DNA of 7,313 nucleotides from Candidatus Spyradosoma merdigallinarum. Its GTDB lineage: Bacteria > Verrucomicrobiota > Verrucomicrobiia > Opitutales > UBA953. Location of the stretch: contig DVOG01000067.1 of the NCBI GenBank assembly GCA_018713755.1, forward strand, positions 1-7,313, in the 5' to 3' direction. The notes beneath the pieces are model-generated. The model was not told the origin of the DNA. It was given only the letters and a program-made list of their open reading frames with translations, and did no database searches. The position numbers were made by a program, and so were the translations under genes. Shown here in pieces: positions 5,918-7,313 of this stretch; the stretch's first letter is position 1, and every line of letters starts with the position of its first letter.

Positions 5918-7206
5918 AAAGTGGAATCTCCTTCCCGAAGCGGCGCTCCCGCCGGCAAGTCCGGCGGCGGCGGAAACACGTTCCCGCGCCAGTTCCGCAT
6001 CGCGTTGAAAATGATGCCGACGAACGAAAACATCACGACGAGATTGCTCCCGCCGTAGCTGACGAACGGGAGCGACATGCCCTTCGTCGGCAGCAGCCCC
6101 GTCACGACGCCCATGTTGACGAGCGCCTGCAGCGTGACGAACAGCAGCGAACCGAGGCAGAGATTGAAGTGGAAAACGTCGGGAATCCGCTTGATGCGGC
6201 CCAGCGCGACGAAAAACAGCGCGAGGAAAACCGCGGCGACGCCCGCCGTCCAGAAAAAGCCCAATTCCTCGCCGACGACGGCGAAGACGAAGTCCGTGTG
6301 CGCCTCCGGCAGAAAATAGCGGTACTGCACGCCGCCGCCCAAACCCGAGCCGCTCACGCCGCCGCAGCCGAAGCCGACCAGCGCCTGCCAAAGCTGGTAG
6401 CCTTCCCGCAGCCGCGTTCCCTCCGGGTCGAGGAACGCCAGCACGCGCGCCAGGCGGTTCGGCCAAAAAAAGACGACCGCGGAAAACGCGGCGACGCCCG
6501 CGAACGCCACGGGAACGATGTAGCGCAGCCGCCCGCCGGAAAGAAAAAGCATCGTCATCCCGACGACGCCGCAAAGCGCCGTCGTGCCCAAGTCCGGCCC
6601 CACGGCGACAAGTCCGCAAATCGCGCCGATGATCGCGAGCGGCTTGAGAAAGCCGTTCATGAAATCGGCGCGCGCCTCGGCGGAAGGCAAAAGCGGCGAT
6701 CCCGGACGCAGCCACCGGATTTTCTCGTTTTGCAGAAAGCGCTGCGCGCCGGCGAGGTAATGAGCAAGCGCCAGGACGAGCGCGATTTTCGCGGGATCGC
6801 TCGCCTGCAGGCGGATGAGTCCGAGGTTAATCCAACGCCACGAGCCGTTGACCTCCACGCCCGGGAACGTCGCTCCGAAAAACTTCACGCCGGGCAGCGC
6901 GAACCGCGCGCAGATCAGCAGCACGCACGCCCCCGCGAAAATCCACCACGCCTGCCGCCGAAGCCAGCGCAAGTTCACGCAGGCGAAAATGACCCCGGCG
7001 CCCAGCGCGGGAAGAAGAAAAAGCAGCTGCATGCGGAACGTGTAAAGCGGGTCGTGCGTCAGCCGCATCGATTCGCGCATGTACTGCCCCGCGCTCGTCT
7101 GAACGACGAGCCCGAACACCGCGAGCGACAGCGCGATTAAAACGACGATCCCCGCTGCAAAATCGAAGCGGGGTCGTCGGGACGGCGCGCCGGAACGCTC
7201 GGGCAT
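5914..7206 (-). CDS. ftsW: FtsW, septal peptidoglycan polymerase (SEDS family)
   Basis: FtsW is a multi-pass inner-membrane glycosyltransferase that polymerises lipid II at the division septum with its partner class B PBP. The chosen ATG (7204-7206) gives 430 residues, a short basic cytoplasmic N-terminus and TM1 at about 18-36. SEDS motifs are NGSWRWINLG (120-129), QASDPAK (134-140), GPDLGTT (203-209), LAFLDPEG (256-263), PEAHTDFVFAVVGEELG (300-316), with Asp305 matching the essential Asp297 of E. coli FtsW, and LLPTKGMSLPFVSYGGS (371-387). QASDPAK deviates from the usual Q-P-S-E pattern. The cytoplasmic loop at about 152-185 looks longer than in E. coli. RodA is possible by sequence alone, but the murG neighbour and the PTKG..LPFVSYGGS end favour FtsW. 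An alternative GTG start at 7276-7278 adds 24 residues; it overlaps an upstream TGA as GTGA but brings codons uncommon here (CGA, CGT, ACA), so it is less favoured. The chosen ATG has only a distant GAGGAA. Confidence 0.93.
   Translation of the reverse strand: MPERSGAPSRRPRFDFAAGIVVLIALSLAVFGLVVQTSAGQYMRESMRLTHDPLYTFRMQLLFLLPALGAGVIFACVNLRWLRRQAWWIFAGACVLLICARFALPGVKFFGATFPGVEVNGSWRWINLGLIRLQASDPAKIALVLALAHYLAGAQRFLQNEKIRWLRPGSPLLPSAEARADFMNGFLKPLAIIGAICGLVAVGPDLGTTALCGVVGMTMLFLSGGRLRYIVPVAFAGVAAFSAVVFFWPNRLARVLAFLDPEGTRLREGYQLWQALVGFGCGGVSGSGLGGGVQYRYFLPEAHTDFVFAVVGEELGFFWTAGVAAVFLALFFVALGRIKRIPDVFHFNLCLGSLLFVTLQALVNMGVVTGLLPTKGMSLPFVSYGGSNLVVMFSFVGIIFNAMRNWRGNVFPPPPDLPAGAPLREGDSTL
5928..5933 (-). 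promoter_or_regulatory. Strong Shine-Dalgarno of murG inside the ftsW 3' end
   Basis: The minus-strand sequence AAGGAG lies 10 nt before the murG ATG, within the last codons of ftsW. It decides the murG start and, together with the ATGA overlap, indicates translational coupling. It is the only canonical Shine-Dalgarno found before any gene in the window. Confidence 0.75.
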
Positions 7207-7274
7207 TGTTCGGCGAAAAATTCCTCGGCGACGTTCGTCGGGAACGGAGAAAAACGCGACGGGGCGGACGAAAA

Positions 7275-7313
7275 TCACGCCGCCGGCGTTCCCTCTGCGG
7301 GAACGGCCTCGGC
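7275..7313 (-). CDS. Possible C-terminal end of the upstream dcw gene (partial)
   Basis: Reading the minus strand from the right edge gives 12 codons, AEAVPAEGTPAA, and then TGA (7275-7277). An Ala/Pro-rich tail of this kind is plausible for the end of a protein, and the TGA overlaps a possible GTG start of ftsW by 4 nt. In the usual dcw order the gene before ftsW is murD, but nothing in 12 residues identifies it, and other frames are also open here. The call is tentative. Confidence 0.25.
   Translation of the reverse strand, partial: AEAVPAEGTPAA
7287..7305. repeat. Inverted repeat built from two copies of the iterated motif core
   Basis: CGTTCCC (7287-7293) and GGGAACG (7299-7305) form a perfect 7-bp stem around a 5-nt loop TCTGC. 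One arm is part of a full CGGGAAC motif (7298-7304); the other carries the GTTCCC core. It lies just before the putative upstream stop codon. No T-run follows directly in either direction, so it is not a standard intrinsic terminator. Confidence 0.5.

Larger units (their letters stand above)
240..7304. repeat. Dispersed iterated oligomer GTTCCCG / CGGGAAC, 38 copies
   Basis: Plus-strand GTTCCCG begins at 316, 554, 1039, 1076, 1618, 2020, 2220, 2540, 2643, 2833, 2950, 3027, 3248, 3353, 3951, 4350, 4781, 5100, 5193, 5212 and 5980. The complement CGGGAAC begins at 240, 772, 1556, 1998, 2108, 2120, 3169, 3505, 3541, 3836, 4051, 4099, 5566, 6510, 6862, 7239 and 7298. The common extended form is gcGTTCCCGcg. 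Copies occur in every gene, in several reading frames, and in all three short non-coding stretches (two in 987-1098, one in 4751-4792, two in 7207-7313). Base composition alone predicts about two copies. The function is unknown to me. Confidence 0.85.

Noticed and set aside
4838..6058. Plus-strand open frames antisense to murG (for example 406 codons)
   Set aside because: Composition is typical of antisense GC-rich frames (Arg, His, Glu, Ala), with no start signal and no family resemblance.

Overview
The window is a GC-rich (roughly two-thirds G+C by eye), gene-dense piece of bacterial chromosome. It holds four essentially complete or near-complete protein genes, one small gene tail and no RNA genes, mobile elements or CRISPR. 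Three genes on the minus strand belong to a division and cell-wall (dcw) cluster: ftsW, murG and a fused murC-murB. A threonine ammonia-lyase gene and a MgtC/DUF4010 membrane-protein gene diverge from a short shared promoter region on the left. The peptidoglycan genes show a Gram-negative-type or PVC-like bacterium. The MurC-MurB fusion, the GC-rich codon use and the scarcity of Shine-Dalgarno sites would fit Verrucomicrobiota (Opitutae-like), but that placement is inference with low to moderate confidence.

Layout, left to right. Positions 1-986 (minus): N-terminal 328 codons of a PLP-dependent threonine ammonia-lyase, running off the left edge. Positions 987-1098: divergent intergenic region with a good sigma70-like promoter for the lyase and a weaker one for the gene on the other side. 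In both, the -10-like box lies only 10 nt from the ATG, which suggests leaderless or nearly leaderless mRNAs. Positions 1099-2394 (plus): polytopic MgtC-like/DUF4010 membrane protein. It converges on murCB with only 22 nt between the stop codons and no convincing terminator. Positions 2417-4750 (minus): MurC-MurB fusion. Positions 4793-5917 (minus): MurG, preceded by the only strong Shine-Dalgarno in the window. Positions 5914-7206 (minus): FtsW, overlapping murG by ATGA. Positions 7275-7313 (minus): possible last codons of an upstream gene.

How the genes work together. The minus-strand operon reads ftsW -> murG -> murCB. MurB reduces UDP-GlcNAc-enolpyruvate to UDP-MurNAc, and MurC adds L-Ala to it; the two are joined in one chain. 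MurG adds GlcNAc to lipid I to make lipid II, and FtsW polymerises lipid II at the septum. The cluster stops after murB: there is no ddl, ftsQ, ftsA or ftsZ downstream.

The most unusual signal is not a gene. The 7-mer GTTCCCG / CGGGAAC occurs 38 times (21 on plus, 17 on minus), about 5 per kb, against roughly 2 expected from base composition. It crosses all reading frames and both strands, is densest in the short non-coding stretches, and appears to override normal codon choice (Val-Pro written GTT CCC, Gly-Thr written GGA ACG). It behaves like a highly iterated genomic oligomer such as an uptake sequence, a HIP1-like element, a recombination hotspot or a methylation/binding site. Its role is unknown to me.
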